The notes beneath the pieces were generated by a model. That model searched no databases. It saw only the letters and a list, made by a program, of their open reading frames with translations, and was not told where the DNA came from. DNA of 64,000 bases from Maea johnstoni (lineage: Eukaryota > Annelida > Polychaeta > Spionida > Magelonidae), in NCBI GenBank assembly GCA_963942565.1, contig OZ012689.1:24043309-24107308 (forward strand), written 5' to 3'. Positions 11,082 through 23,041 of this stretch are shown one piece after another; within the stretch, counting starts at the first letter, position 1; every line of letters starts with the position of its first letter. The position numbers were made by a program, and so were the translations under genes.

Positions 11082-11647
11082 TTATCGGTACTGTAGCTGA
11101 GATTACTCACCTTGCCTGGAGAATATGGTCTAAGGGTGTGCAGCCGACTGCCCTGGGGAGGCGGCCTCAGGAACAGGTCAAGGTCTAGGGGTCTCTTAAT
11201 GCAATTCAGCTAATTGGCATGTTTCACCACTGGATTTTCTAGGTGAAACTGTAACTGACCCTTCCCCTCTAGGTGATATTGATTACCATCGGTCAGCAGG
11301 CCTGCTTGTTTTCCTGCTATTGAAACAGAGATAAGAATGGCAGGGCTTGCTCTTTTTACGTAGAGTAGAGATTTTATCCCATTATTGCTTGGAGATCTCC
11401 TTGACAATGTAAAACAATGTAAAACAATGTATTACACATAGAAACAATGTATTACATATATAAACAATGTATTACAATGTAATACACATAGAAACAATGT
11501 ATTGATTTCATTACACAACTTTATTTCATCTCATACCTTTATGTTCATCACACAATGTAAAATATTCCATATTATTTTTCATGCAGTACCACTGTACTTG
11601 TTGACACGCTGGAGAATGAATGAAAAACTATTTAAGAATAAAAAAAG
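11082..11647. other. Non-coding stretch with a short AATGTA-rich repeat
   Basis: At 11405-11500 the words AACAATGTATTACA and AACAATGTAAAACAATG recur five or six times, a short degenerate tandem array. No gene is supported. Confidence 0.6.
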
Positions 11648-11846
11648 GATTGTTTGGATCTATGATACTTTTGAAAGTAACTTAGGAATTCAGATTAGAT
11701 TCGCAAATATTGTGAGATGAGGTCTTGGAAGTGTTATAATCATCATTTTTCCTTCAAATATTTTCCCAACAATTCCATGGTCAAAAAGATATCAGCAAAA
11801 TAGTGCAGACATTTCTGGATTACTACTATAGCCATAAACAGGTTAA
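11648..11846. mobile_element. Family B MITE, left end decayed
   Basis: The interior has GGATCTATGATACTTTTG and TCCTTCAAATATTTTCCC, and the right edge is a TTAA at 11843-11846. Confidence 0.55.
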
Positions 11847-12835
<989 letters not shown>

Positions 12836-14100
12836 AGAAATATATTCATTTAAATGTATGCCCTGAAAGGCCAAAACAATAGCTGTAGTATGACAGATAA
12901 AGCCATTGCTGTAAAGATGTGCTGTGGGTATGAGGATCTTAATTACCTATAACTCTTCAAGATAGGCAGAGCTGGTGCCACCTTGCCTTATTTGGGCAAT
13001 CAAACACTTACATGTTATGAGTTATGTCATGTATGGGGGCTGCTGGATCCATATGGTAATCCATAGATTAAGTTCTTGCCACAATTCCTTTACCAGACGA
13101 GGAACACAAACAGGATAACGGGCATACTTACTGCCTGCAGGCAAACGCTGGCAGTTTTATAGGCCAGATCACACTTTCTTCACCATAAACTATTAAGCCA
13201 GATTTTCCTGAGCAAGAGGAAGGGAAGGATGTACGTTTATGGGAATATTGCCATGTTGGTTCTCCCTCCTTGTATCATGGGGATAAATCTTTGGTGCAAT
13301 AAAGGATCCCATGTCTGGGCCACCATGTAAGGCTGGGCCGGGATATCTAGCGTCTCCCCAGGGTAGATCTACATCTAGTATTTCTTACATCCACTGGGAG
13401 CAGGCTTAGCCTTTTCGATACCCGTCTTGGTATAGAAACTAGCAGCTAAGGAGCATGTACTGGATGGCACTGTAAGGGGGGTGTGTTTCAGGAGGGGGGT
13501 TTGTAAAAGAAAATAATATAAAAAAATTAGGGGAATTTCAGAAAAGAAATCCTATGTGTACAAAACACGTACAGGGAAATCAAGTTGTGCAGCTTTGAAA
13601 GATGATTCTCCTATAAAAACATCTAAGGTGTAAATAGAGAAAAAGCAAATTATGCATAAAAGATATTTGCTCCATGAGCGTATGTGGGCGGGAGGAAGGA
13701 AAAAGCATCTGTAAGTTGGTAAAGGAGTAATATATTGGTGCTGTAAGTGAGGTAGATGGTTAACTAATGGCGGTGATCTAGGGGAACTAGAGGGTGGCTG
13801 TTGTAAGAGGCCCAGAGAGTTCTGTAACCTGATTAGCTTGACTAACCTGTACCTCGTTGAACCATGCAGAATCCTGTGGGTGCTGTGCCTAGTATTTTTG
13901 CTGTCTATACAACCCTCTGGAGCATCACAAAGATCACTGTTCCTGTGTCAGCCATGAACTCACAATTGCCTTGGACAGCAATGATATAGGGTTTGGCACA
14001 GGGACTCATCCAGCCTGTCTTTTGTATAGGTAGATTCCTTTAAACCTCCTTTTTGGGTAGACAAAAATTTCAATGAAGAATTTGCAATTTTGACTTCCTA
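12836..14100. other. Non-coding stretch
   Basis: About 1.2 kb of mixed composition with no repeat shared with the rest of the window that I can see and no supported open frame. Confidence 0.5.
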
Positions 14101-14222
14101 AAAAAGAGAGAGAGAGAGACGCTTTCACTCAGAAAAGTGGGTTACATAATCATAACCATAACCATAACCAAGTTAGCTTTTTTACCTTGGTCTTCAAACC
14201 AAGTTAGCTTTTTTACCTTGCA
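14101..14222. repeat. Short (GA)n and a 32-bp direct duplication
   Basis: A short GAGAGAGA run is followed by three ATAACC words and two copies of ACCAAGTTAGCTTTTTTACC (14167 and 14200). Confidence 0.8.
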
Positions 14223-14540
14223 CCTCCGAGGAATAGCCTGCTTCCTGTGAATGCCCCATGCCAACCCTTTATGGTTTATCTACGACTCTCCGGTGTGTCA
14301 TAAAAATCACCATTTCCTCTTCTTATACATACTACATGCAGAGTAATACAATCTTTTTGATGAATAGGGGTGCTAGGTCATTTTGCTGGGCAAAATTTGA
14401 CAGGCAGTAGTGAGCAACAATAGAATCAGCCAAGTTCATTGTCTTTCAATACTGCCAGGCTTCATATCTAACTCAAATTCAGGACATGTGAGAGAGTCAC
14501 AAGTGACATTAATAGGTTTATACACTGATTTTCCTCAAGT

Positions 14541-14642
<102 letters not shown>

Positions 14643-14960
14643 TTTTAAGTAGAAATAAAAATAAAAATACAGAATCAAATTCTGTATTTCTTGTGGCTTC
14701 ACCCACTGGATAAAAATAATGAATTAACATGGGCTGTTGTCCACCCTGGGCAGATGTAGGAGCAAGTTTAATTTATTGGGAACCGTTCATTTTTATTCAT
14801 TGTCAGATTATGAAGTAAAAAGACTGAACAAGTTTCCACATTTAAATGCTGTATGCCATATGTGTATATAATGTTGTATGTAATGTTTTTTAAAGCCATT
14901 GCTATATCTCTTTCGTTGCTTTTGAATGTTGATTCAGGGAAGTTGTTGATTATGTTATGG

Positions 14961-15168
14961 TTAACCCTTCTAATGCTTAGAAGGCTTACTTTCATCCAAA
15001 GCACAAGGACACAAAGATTTTTGAAAACCATCTAAGCCCTGTCATGTTGGTATTTATTAGATAGCTCTCACTGATTACTCTCATATGAGTACCAATGTGT
15101 CAAGAATCTTTCAGGTTTTTGCATCATTTTGTATTGGCCAAATTATAGCCACTAGCGGCATAAGGGTA
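14961..15168 (-). mobile_element. Family A MITE, near complete
   Basis: The left boundary is TTAA followed by CCCTTCTAATGCTTAG; the right end is ACTAGCGGCATAAGGG with the flank decayed to TAGA. Interior marks are intact. Confidence 0.85.
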
Positions 15169-15219
15169 GATATTTCTCTTACATTTCCTGACTTACAAAC
15201 AGTGCAATATAGACATGTA

Positions 15220-15297
15220 CATTGATATGTATTTTTTGTTCATTGCAGGTATGTATGACATTCTTTGACATTTTTCAAGGGCAGATGGTAAGTCTTA
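15220..15297 (+). other. Candidate recursive splice site with a 39-nt RS-exon, or a micro-exon
   Basis: A T-rich tract leads to TTCATTGCAG at 15239-15248, followed directly by GTATGTAT, so one point is both a good acceptor and a good donor. After 39 nt comes GATG then GTAAGTC (GT at 15288-15289). The same architecture, including TTGCAGGTATGTAT and ATGGTAAGTC, occurs at 44040-44123. In metazoans recursive splicing of long introns uses such AG/GT points, in vertebrates with a downstream RS-exon donor. The 39-nt block could equally be a phase-neutral micro-exon (open in the frame starting VCMTFF). No transcript evidence is available. Confidence 0.35.
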
Positions 15298-15495
15298 GTA
15301 ATGCAGACATGTTAAGTAATTCTGTCTCTTTTATCCATTCATTTCTTTGCTGTGACACATGTTCAACAGCACGTCTCGTATTGCATTGACATCTTGAAAG
15401 ATTTGAGTCATCTCCAAAAAGCAGAGGCAAAATTCCTCATGTTCAAAGTTGGTTCATAAGTCTTTGTATTATATTGTTTTTGCTTTCTCTAGGTC
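15298..15495. other. Non-coding unique stretch
   Basis: Unique-looking sequence downstream of the splice-like site; no gene supported. Confidence 0.4.
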
Positions 15496-15498
15496 TAA

Positions 15499-15728
15499 GG
15501 CCTAAAAAAAGTTGTTTGTTTCCTGTAACCCTACCTTAACAAGTTTTATTCAAAAAAATCCCTACCCTAAAGTTTTTTCTGCCCTCCTAACTCCCAATCA
15601 ACGTAAAACATGCATAAAACACATATTTTTGACCAAAAAAATAATGAATTTTTTTTTTCTTCACCGACATACCTACCCTATTTTTTTTTTCGGACTGTTA
15701 CAGGAAACAAACAATTTTTTTTTAGGCC
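15499..15728. mobile_element. Family D PIF/Harbinger-like MITE, complete
   Basis: The left end is GGCCTAAAAAAAGTTGTTTG and continues TTTCCTGTAA; the right end is its near-perfect inverse, ending TTTTTTTTAGGCC. The element sits between two TAA triplets (15496-15498 and 15729-15731), matching the TWA target duplication of PIF/Harbinger. The wider target reads CTAAG, close to the CTTAG core reported for PIF. Confidence 0.8.
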
Positions 15729-15731
15729 TAA

Positions 15732-16389
15732 GCCTTAGATATGTGAACCCATTTGCATCTGCGTGTGCACATGTGTTGGACATATCTCAATATCTAATCT
15801 GAGATAGATCAGTAATTGAAACACATCTCAAGAGAAATTGTTATTCAGGGGTCAGGCTTTGGTTAAAAACTCTGGGAAACTGCAGGACTTAGGCTTCTCA
15901 AATAGCCATGGCCCCACCAAAGATCTCATAGCCCGAGCTTTGCTAAATCCTGCAGCCCCACTTTAGTCCTTCCCGAAAACAAATTTGAAGTTGTGAGCTA
16001 TCTTTCATTTTGGAGCTGTACTAAAGGACAACTGATGTGTCAATTAGTGTTCATCAACTGATCATATTCTTGATATTTCTTTGAGCATGATCTTGAATTG
16101 TCACTTTTCCTATAGCAAGGAGGGCTACAAAGGAAAATATTTAATAGCCCCACACAATTTTCCCTAACCTCAGGCTATGGTGCTAGTGGTTAGCTGGACC
16201 CATATTATTTCAAGCTGGAGTAACAAAATTTAGTCAAATACTTATCTAAAGATTACTTTGATATCAAACTATTTGCATGTCTGTCAGACCATGTGTACTC
16301 CCCAGATGTAAATGGGTTAGATATAACCCTAGTGCTTAAATAGATATCACATTTTATCTATTGGCTCATATTCATGTTTACTGTTTTTT
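15732..16389. other. Non-coding stretch
   Basis: A family B-like fragment ending CAGATGTAAATGGGTTAGA lies near 16283-16321. No gene is seen. Confidence 0.4.
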
Positions 16390-16955
16390 GTGTAGAGACA
16401 ACCTTATAAGTGAGAGATCTATGTTTTTTTCTGGCTAATTTGTTATAAATCTGACAAGATTGCTGATGAAAATGTCATATTATAACATTTCTCCTCATAT
16501 TTATAACTTCTCCTGGGAAAACATCCATGTTATTGTAAAATTCATATCAACTAGATTTTAGAAATTCTAGAAATTTTTAATCTGATAGAAGTGTCTGGGA
16601 TTTTTCTTTCAAAGAATAGAGTCATTTTTACCAGTTACATGAAGATGCATCGATATTTAATACAGTGAGATTTTCATTTAGTCGGTGAGAGTCTAAAATC
16701 CTCTGACTTGTCTTATATTTACAACTTCTTTATATAGAAACATCCTTATAAGTGAGAGATTTACATTATACAAGAAAAAGTCTTAAATCTGACAGAAGTG
16801 TCAGTAAAGATGTCACCATTTTTCTCTGCAGGCTTGTATTCATATTTGCCTCTATCTGTGTAGGAACATTCCCATTAGCGAGAGATTTACATTTACTAGG
16901 TGAGAGTCCTAAATCTGACAGAAGTGCTTGTGAGGATGTCGCCATTTCTCTTCAT
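16390..16955. repeat. Degenerate tandem repeat, unit ~120 bp
   Basis: The words AGYGAGAGATYTAYRTT occur near 16408, 16751 and 16878, and TCTGAYAGAAGTG near 16581, 16788 and 16914. The last two units are the best preserved. Confidence 0.7.
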
Positions 16956-17330
16956 GTTCTGACCCCCGGCCCTTCAAGTCTAGCGGTGATGAACGGTTTT
17001 CTCGGACCCGAGGTCGGCCCCTCAAAAACTTGCCTTGGAGCGCTATGATTGCTACGTTCGCCGTAAGAATTGCGCTGGACCGAGAGGAATGATGTTGTCG
17101 AAGATAAAGGTGATGATGTCACTGGTGCTACAGCTGCGGGAGGCGTGGGGTGCCCTGTGGAGTGGCATGTAAAAGACAATACCAAATGATGGCCAGTAAC
17201 TCAAGGTGCGCAGCCGGAAGGAGCTAAATGTATCAGATGGAAAAAGAAAGGAAGGTCGTTTCCTTCGCTTGGGAAGGGACATTAATTAAGCTCAACAAGA
17301 TCGCAAATCCCAGCCGCACATCAAAGGGAC
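16956..17330. promoter_or_regulatory. GC-richer unique island, candidate regulatory element
   Basis: This block is clearly GC-richer than its flanks (for example GGACCCGAGGTCGGCCCC) and not repeated in the window. Open frames on both strands are under 80 codons and overlap each other. Function is inferred only from composition. Confidence 0.22.
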
Positions 17331-17584
17331 TTGGGCTGATGTATGTGCCTCAGGTATTAATAACTTACGCTGGTTACAATAGCTTTATTGTGTGGCGCTA
17401 TTACACCATCTTTTATCCACTAGATGGAATATGAAGAAGGACGTGATGGTTTTATATCATGGACTGGGAGCGTATATTCTAGGAAACATTAATCCCCTTC
17501 CTCCCACTAGTAGATGGTGATGATAAATCCAAGAGCTTCCCTTCATCTGCCCAAAGTGTTTCTGATCAGGAAAATCTTGTAGTG

Positions 17585-17689
17585 GTCTTTTATATTGTTA
17601 TGTATTTGTCTTTGATGTTCTTGATTACAGAATAGTGAAGCTAATTTTGTTTTGAAACATTAATTCACACAAATATCTGAATAAGAGTT
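17585..17689. repeat. Repeat unit U, copy 1 (~105 bp)
   Basis: Starts GTCTTTTATATTGTTATG and ends CTGAATAAGAG; it matches 17941-18044 at roughly three quarters of positions. It abuts a truncated family A end. Confidence 0.75.
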
Positions 17690-17743
17690 TTTTTGCATCA
17701 TTTGTATGGACTAAAGTTAAGCCACCAGCAGCATATAGGTTAA
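17688..17743 (-). mobile_element. Family A MITE fragment (terminal ~55 bp)
   Basis: Contains GCATCATTTGTATGG and CCACCAGCAGCATATAGG before TTAA. This TTAA is shared with the next family A copy. Confidence 0.75.
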
Positions 17744-17934
17744 CACTTATGCTGCTGGGGGCCAATTTGGCCAATATACAAAATTATGCAACAGTCCTGA
17801 AAATGGGTACTCATCTGAGAGTACTCTTTGAGAGCTTTGTAATGAATACCAACATGACAGGGTTTGGATTGCCATCAAAAATGTTTGCATCCTTGTGCTT
17901 TGAATAAAAGTAGCTTTTGCATTGGAAGGGTTAA
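17740..17934 (+). mobile_element. Family A MITE, complete
   Basis: TTAA both sides, left end CACTTATGCTGCTGGGGG, right end TTGCATTGGAAGGG. A short interior deletion removes the AAAACTGAAAAATGAC region. Confidence 0.9.
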
Positions 17935-17940
17935 ATTCAG

Positions 17941-18044
17941 GTCTTTTATGTGGTTTTGTATTTGTCTTCATAGTTCTTGAATTCGGAATATTGATGTTAA
18001 TTTCGTTTTGAAGCATTTAATAACACAAGTTTCTGAAGGAGATA
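17941..18044. repeat. Repeat unit U, copy 2 (~104 bp)
   Basis: Starts GTCTTTTATGTGGTTTTG and ends TTTCTGAAGGAG. Like copy 1 it runs directly into a truncated family A end, but that end is of the opposite type. Confidence 0.75.
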
Positions 18045-18108
18045 ATTTTCAAAACTCTTTGCGTCATTGTGGTTTGGATGAAAGTAGCCTCAGCATTGGA
18101 AGGGTTAA
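18045..18108 (+). mobile_element. Family A MITE fragment (right terminal 64 bp)
   Basis: Reads TTTCAAAACTCTTTGCGTC through AGCCTCAGCATTGGAAGGG to TTAA. Confidence 0.8.
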
Positions 18109-18317
18109 GATGAAAATGCTGATGCCAGTGCTAAGTTATTGCTCTGTTAAGGAGGGGTCTGGAGGGGGGAAGAGGGGGCCGGGAGAGCAGCTGCTCTTGG
18201 GGAGGAACATATGTTAGGAAGTCAGAGGAGAGCAGTTTCTTGGCTGGGAACACTTGCGCTCGGGAGCTGACATGTCCCCGGCAACAAATTGAATCATTCT
18301 ATCATGTTTAAGGCCCA

Positions 18318-18725
18318 CAGCAGTGTTCTTCATCAGCAGAATTTATAGAAAATGAATAGCATCTTGCTGTATAGTTCATATTAACCCATTAACATCTAGA
18401 TTATTCTATCATACTTGACCCTTCAAATGCTGAGGCTACTTTGGTCCTAAGTACGCAAAGAAATTGTTTGAAAACCATCTGAACCTCTCGCTGAGTACTA
18501 TCAGATGAGTATACATGTGCCATGGTTTCAGTCATTTCTCAGGTTTTTAACATCACTTAGTATCAGCCACATTAGCATAAGGGTTAAAACCCAAAGCAGT
18601 GTTCCTCATTACCAAAAGTTTATGAAGATTAGTGAGGTACACATGTCGGTGTAGTTTGTATTAACCCATTCATATCCAGATTATTCTATCAGTGTTCCTC
18701 TTCAGCAAAAGTTATAGAGAATCAC
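18318..18725. repeat. ~95-bp tandem doublet split by a family A insertion
   Basis: The unit with CAGTGTTCTTCATCAGC, TTCATATTAACCCATT and AGATTATTCTATCA lies at 18318-18411 and again at 18597-18692, with a third partial copy to 18725. The family A copy at 18415 sits between the units. The internal TTAACCCATT suggests part of the unit is family B-derived. Confidence 0.75.
18415..18587 (-). mobile_element. Family A MITE, shortened
   Basis: Left end CCCTTCAAATGCTGAGG after a decayed TTGA, right end ATTAGCATAAGGG before TTAA. About 35 bp are missing inside, including CATGTTGGTATTCATTGG. Confidence 0.85.
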
Positions 18726-19059
18726 CTTGACACCAGGCTAGCACCATTTTACTGTGTGAATATAATCGTTATATTACTGGAATGCATTTTTGGACCATAT
18801 TTAAGGATCTTGAAAAGTTAATTGCATTTTGAGTAAGTATTTTGAGAAATATTTAACAATAAACACTTAAGTAATTGGCATTGCTCTTTCAAATATTATC
18901 AAAAAGATGTCACTGAAATAGCCTGGCCACTTTTCTAACATCGCTCTTTCGACCCCTGGCTTTTCTGATATTGGATTTTTTGGGAGGTGTGAGTAAGGTC
19001 ATGGCAAAGAATCCCCCAACCCCTCTCTCCTTCTGAAATAGTTTTTATTACTTTGGTTG
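18726..19059. other. Non-coding stretch
   Basis: Words such as GAAATATTTAACAATAAACAC and CTTTCAAATATTATC near 18850-18900 recall family B, but ends are not clear. No gene is seen. Confidence 0.35.
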
Positions 19060-19560
19060 TAGACATTAGCTGTGGTGGCAGTGGTTTTGTGGGATGTGGT
19101 TTAAGTCACGGCCGTGCGTGGTGTTGAGCCTGTCACAGATGAAACGGTGAAACAACCAAAGCTCAACCTTTACACAGAGAGAGAGAGAGAGCGAGCGTCT
19201 AATCTGTGCTGTCTCTCCCCTTATATCCCCCCGTCCCTGAGCAACACAGCCACCGGCCAGCACCCAAAGCCGCTCATCAACAAATTGACTAGTTGCAGCG
19301 GCGAAAAGTGATTGAAATCCTTTTTATCTGAGCGTGGAAAAGTCTGAAGGAACAGAGAAGGGAGTTAGCCCTACTAGGGGGGATTTCCTGGGAGTCATTA
19401 GGAGCTTGGAGGGGCTTTCTAGAGTCCTGGGGAAGGCTGGATGAGGGACTGGAGGGTTGGCGCTTTCTGGCGGGGGATTGTTAACAGCGGTTTTAGAGTA
19501 ATTCTGTGTGAAGAGGGGCTTTAGAGAGCTGATCCGTAGGATAAGTTACAAGGCTACATG
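19060..19560. promoter_or_regulatory. GC-richer unique island, candidate regulatory element
   Basis: About 500 bp that are less AT-rich and not repeated in the window, with a short GAGAGAGAGA run at 19178. No open frame exceeds 66 codons. Function is only an inference. Confidence 0.2.
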
Positions 19561-19620
19561 ACGTGCCAGTCAGGGAGCAGGTCACAGCTAGAAAAGAAGC
19601 TAGGTCGTGACCACTCTAAA

Positions 19621-19725
19621 TTACCAAGTGAAGCTGGGAATGCCCAGAAACTCCTAGGATAATGCAGGGAAAATGCAAGGATTTTCTAGGGAATCCCAGG
19701 CACTTTTGGTAAGGGTAATCAGCAT
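19621..19725. repeat. Dispersed repeat with CTGGGAATGCCCAG palindrome, single unit
   Basis: Reads ACCAAGTGAAGCTGGGAATG, then GGATAATGCAGGGAAAATG, then TTTTCTAGGGAATCCC and GCACTTTTGGTAAGG. The same order appears twice at 44690-44890. It may be an old MITE; I see no target duplication. Confidence 0.7.
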
Positions 19726-20319
19726 CCAGCTGTAAAAATGTTCCTCAAACCTAAGCTTTTTAACTTGAGACTATATGTTTACTTCAAATAGTATCTATTC
19801 AATTTGATTTTGATGTTTAACTTTGTATCCCTTTTTTGATTTTGGAAACAATTGATATCTTTATGGTATTTTGCTCTTCAAGACTATCTGCATAAATTGA
19901 TTTTGACGTTTTTCTACATATCCCTTTTTAGAAACAAAGGTAGACAAAGAAATCCTGATTTGTTTTATTGATATAGATCTGAAGCATATACAGTGCTGAT
20001 ATTCAGTTCATGGGCTAAATGCATCGGCAGCCTGGGCATAAATGACCACGGCTTTGATGCTTGGATGACCTCACCACTGAACGTAGCTTTGATTCTCATG
20101 CTATGTGTGTCATTGATGTGTTTGGCTTACTTTTCTGACTTGTTTTCCATGGGTGTTTGTGCAATCAGGCACTGTCAGACACCCAGTCAACTGGTGCAGG
20201 AATTAAATGTCTGTACTGTAGCTGGCAAATTCTCACTCCTCCATCTCCCTCAAGGGGAGAAAAAAGATGAGCAGGTAAATTTCAGGTTTATAAATCACAG
20301 GTAACTTTTGATGAAATCT
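19726..20319. other. Non-coding stretch with one open frame of doubtful meaning
   Basis: A 103-codon plus-strand frame at 19993-20304 has hydrophobic stretches but no recognised domain. GTGCAGGAATTAAATGTCT near 20198 recurs inverted near 46852, so at least part of it is a repeat. Confidence 0.4.
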
Positions 20320-20640
20320 TGCCTCCTCCTGTTTGCACTATGTTTCGCTTCCACCGAACCAACCAGAAAGGTGAAAGTTTCATTTTCTGGCCGTCGGTAA
20401 AATAGGTCTATAAATCTACCACCATGAGAGCAGGCAAACCTGACCAACATGAACGGCTAAAAATAGCGTGGATTGTGACTTGACGGCAGTGATGGTGATA
20501 GATGATCGTTTAGTCGTGCCTGGTGAAAATAAGAATACGGGGACGCGACCAATCACTGTCATCGAGCCATTTAACAATATACCTGAAGCCTGAGCAATAC
20601 GTCCGTTTTGCCTGGATTTACCTTTAGGGATTGGCTTTTT
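20320..20640. promoter_or_regulatory. Unique island, candidate regulatory element
   Basis: A GC-richer unique block with GTGACTTGACGGCAGTGATG and CGACCAATCACTGTC (a CCAAT-type word) near 20470-20570. The overlapping 84-codon minus-strand frame shows no domain. Confidence 0.2.
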
Positions 20641-20670
20641 TAAAATGTTCACGATACGGTACAATATCAA

Positions 20671-20859
20671 TGGTGGCTAATACAAAATGAGGCCAAAAAA
20701 ACTGAGTAATGACTGAAACCCTGGCATATGGGTACTCATCTGAAAGTACTCGATGAGAGCTATCCAATCAATATCGACATGACAGGGTTTATGTGGTTTC
20801 CAAAAATCTTTACGTTCTTCTGCTTTAGACGGAAGTAGCCTCAGCATTGGAAGGGTTAA
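20671..20859 (+). mobile_element. Family A MITE, left end truncated
   Basis: Begins inside the family at TGGTGGCTAATACAAAATG and ends AGCATTGGAAGGG before TTAA. Confidence 0.88.
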
Positions 20860-21167
20860 TGATACAATATCATAATCATATTTTTAACGATAATTTCTGC
20901 TTCCAGTGACTTACATTTGTGAAATTAAGCACAGTCAACTTCAGAAATTTCACTAATATATAGCAAATTGCCTTCATGTGGAGATGTCCAGGTAACAGTT
21001 AAGCCAATTTTATATCGTTTAAGCAGTATCGGGATAACAGATTTGAAACGATACAGTATTTTTAAAATTTGATTTTGATATTTGTGCCATATCAAGTGTC
21101 AATATTATTCCCTATTTGCCTACTACCACTACAGTTTGCTATGTCACCGTCAGTTGTAAGCCAACTT

Positions 21168-21590
21168 ATTTGACTTGATTCTAATGTGTATATTTGGCAT
21201 ACTATAAATCGTGTAATGTTAGAGAGGAATTAATCTTTCCGACTTTGCCTGATAGGTTCAAGACGGTAAAATTGAAAAACGGTATCTTAAACCATTTGTG
21301 TTGGTATGGTGTGGCAGATGTGTGCGGGCTGGGAAATTTTAAAATGTGAAATACCCAAAAGAGTCATTTTTCTGGGAAATAAAAATCCCGGGAAATATAC
21401 CCATTATACCGTAAGTGGTGACTGTCTGTGAGATGAGAGATGTGATTGGCTAGCTGGGCCTTAATCGGATTTTGATATCAAGAAGACGACACAAACCACC
21501 CCATTTGACTTGATTCTAATGTGTATATTTGGCGTAAGCGGCGTTTGAGAGACGGACGATGCGATTGGCCGACCTGGGTTGTCGATGACG
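21168..21590. repeat. 123-bp tandem duplication, first unit split by a family E element
   Basis: ATTTGACTTGATTCTAATG begins at 21168 and 21503; after removing the 212-bp insertion the period is 123 bp. Downstream, GAGATGTGATTGGCTAGCTG in unit 1 matches GACGATGCGATTGGCCGACC in unit 2. The second unit retains the uninterrupted target site. Confidence 0.85.
21202..21411 (+). mobile_element. Family E element, short form (210 bp, TA target)
   Basis: Ends read CTATAAATCGTGTAATG on the left and ACCCATTATACCG on the right, with TA on each side. It aligns with the left ~110 bp and right ~60 bp of the 726-bp copy at 48272-48997 and lacks the middle, so it is an internally deleted derivative. TA duplication fits Tc1/mariner-type transposition; no transposase frame is present. 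Confidence 0.85.
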
Positions 21591-21960
21591 CTGGCGGCGT
21601 CCATGTTTAGATTAGCCTTTGTGCCGGCCCTCAAGATGCCCATGTTGCAATGGGCCATTGATTGATGAGCAAATAAGAGGGATGTGTTAAGCTGGCGTAA
21701 GTCCATCTATCCTCTTGTCACGCCTCCTCGGCACGGGGACGAGACGAGAGCGCCTTACCGGGGGCTGAGTTGGGGGCCGAGTCGGACTCGGCACAGGTCA
21801 TCCTAGAATAGCAGCGGCAGCAATAGAACTCTTCCCACAGGACGTACGCGGCTGCAGCGCTCACAGCGTTCAAGGCGATCTCAGCGTTCCCACTAAATCT
21901 TTTCAGCGAGCTCTTTAAGGCTAAAGTGCGCACAGGTACTTGAACCCACTCTCTCTACGC
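21591..21960. promoter_or_regulatory. GC-rich unique island, candidate regulatory element
   Basis: One of the GC-richest blocks of the window. Minus-strand frames of 81 and 71 codons cover it but show no recognised domain. An exon or a regulatory element are both possible. Confidence 0.22.
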
Positions 21961-22064
21961 TGAAATGTCTCACAGAAAGCAATAAAAAAATACATTTTAT
22001 AAAAAGAATGTGAAGATTTGTGTGCTGGTACCAGAAGCCAGTCTCAGCAGCAACAGACTATGGT

Positions 22065-22125
22065 TAGGATGATGATGGTGATGATGAAGATGATGATGAT
22101 GATGATGAGATGCTGATGCTGATGC

Positions 22126-22166
<41 letters not shown>

Positions 22167-22262
22167 TAATGGTTATGATGATGATGATGACAACGACAAT
22201 GTTGATGATGATGATAATGATAATGATGATGATGATGGTGATGATGATGATGATGATGATGA
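22065..22262. repeat. (GAT)n microsatellite
   Basis: About 200 bp of GAT/ATG triplets with scattered substitutions. Confidence 0.97.
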
Positions 22263-22369
22263 TAAGAGTGAAGGAAATGGTAAATGATATTAGGCAGGGT
22301 AGGTATAGCTACAGGGCTAGTAAAATGGGTCTACTCATTACCATTGCCAGTGATAATGATGATTGAAGT

Positions 22370-22610
22370 TTTTAAGGGCATATTAAATTAACAGGGCAAG
22401 TGTGATTTTGATAAGGCTAGTAAAAAAGGCTGCATGAGAGCACAGTACTTGCCACCTGCAGTGAGACTGATAATGAATGATGATTAAAGGTTTTAAAGGC
22501 ATTAGGCAGGGCAAGTAGGATTTTCACAAGGCTAGTAAAAAAGGTTTACTGTACATTACCCTGCCACCTGCAGAGAGGCCACTGTGATAATGAATAATGA
22601 TGAAAGGCTG
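22370..22610. repeat. ~115-bp tandem doublet
   Basis: AAGGCTAGTAAAAAAGG occurs at 22414 and 22528, each followed by TGCCACCTGCAG (22451, 22561) and GATAATGAATGATGA-like sequence. A third weaker copy with GGGCTAGTAAAATGGG lies upstream near 22312. Confidence 0.7.
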
Positions 22611-22831
22611 TTAGCTGCTGAAGCCTCCAGTGCTGGAGCTATCATGGTGACAAAGCCAGCATGAAAACACAAAGATCAAATTGATGATGTGTTCATCGAG
22701 GCGTTTAATTGGAGTTACCTAACCATTTCTACTTGAGTGGCTGGGACGGCCAAGGAGGAGACAATCTGAGGATATCTATCTGCCACAGAAGGAGGGTACA
22801 GATCCCTCTGCTCCTCTTATTATGAACTGCA

Positions 22832-23041
22832 TTAACCCTTCCAATGCTGAGGCTACTGTCGTCCAAACCGCAAAAACACAAAATTTTTGAAAAACATCTG
22901 GACACTATCGTGTTGGTATTCATTGGATAGCGCTAGCCGAGTACTCTCATATGAGTACCCATTTGCCGGGGTTTCAGACATTTTTCAGGTTTTTGCATCA
23001 TTTTTTATTGGCTAAATTAGCCACCACCAGCATAGGGTTAA
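22832..23041 (-). mobile_element. Family A MITE, complete
   Basis: TTAA both sides, left end CCCTTCCAATGCTGAGG, right end CCACCACCAGCATAGGG. Its right TTAA is also the left TTAA of the family B copy that follows. Confidence 0.92.

Noticed and set aside
19993-20304. 103-codon frame with hydrophobic stretches as a membrane protein gene
   Set aside because: No ATG at the start, no domain, and part of it recurs inverted near 46.85 kb.
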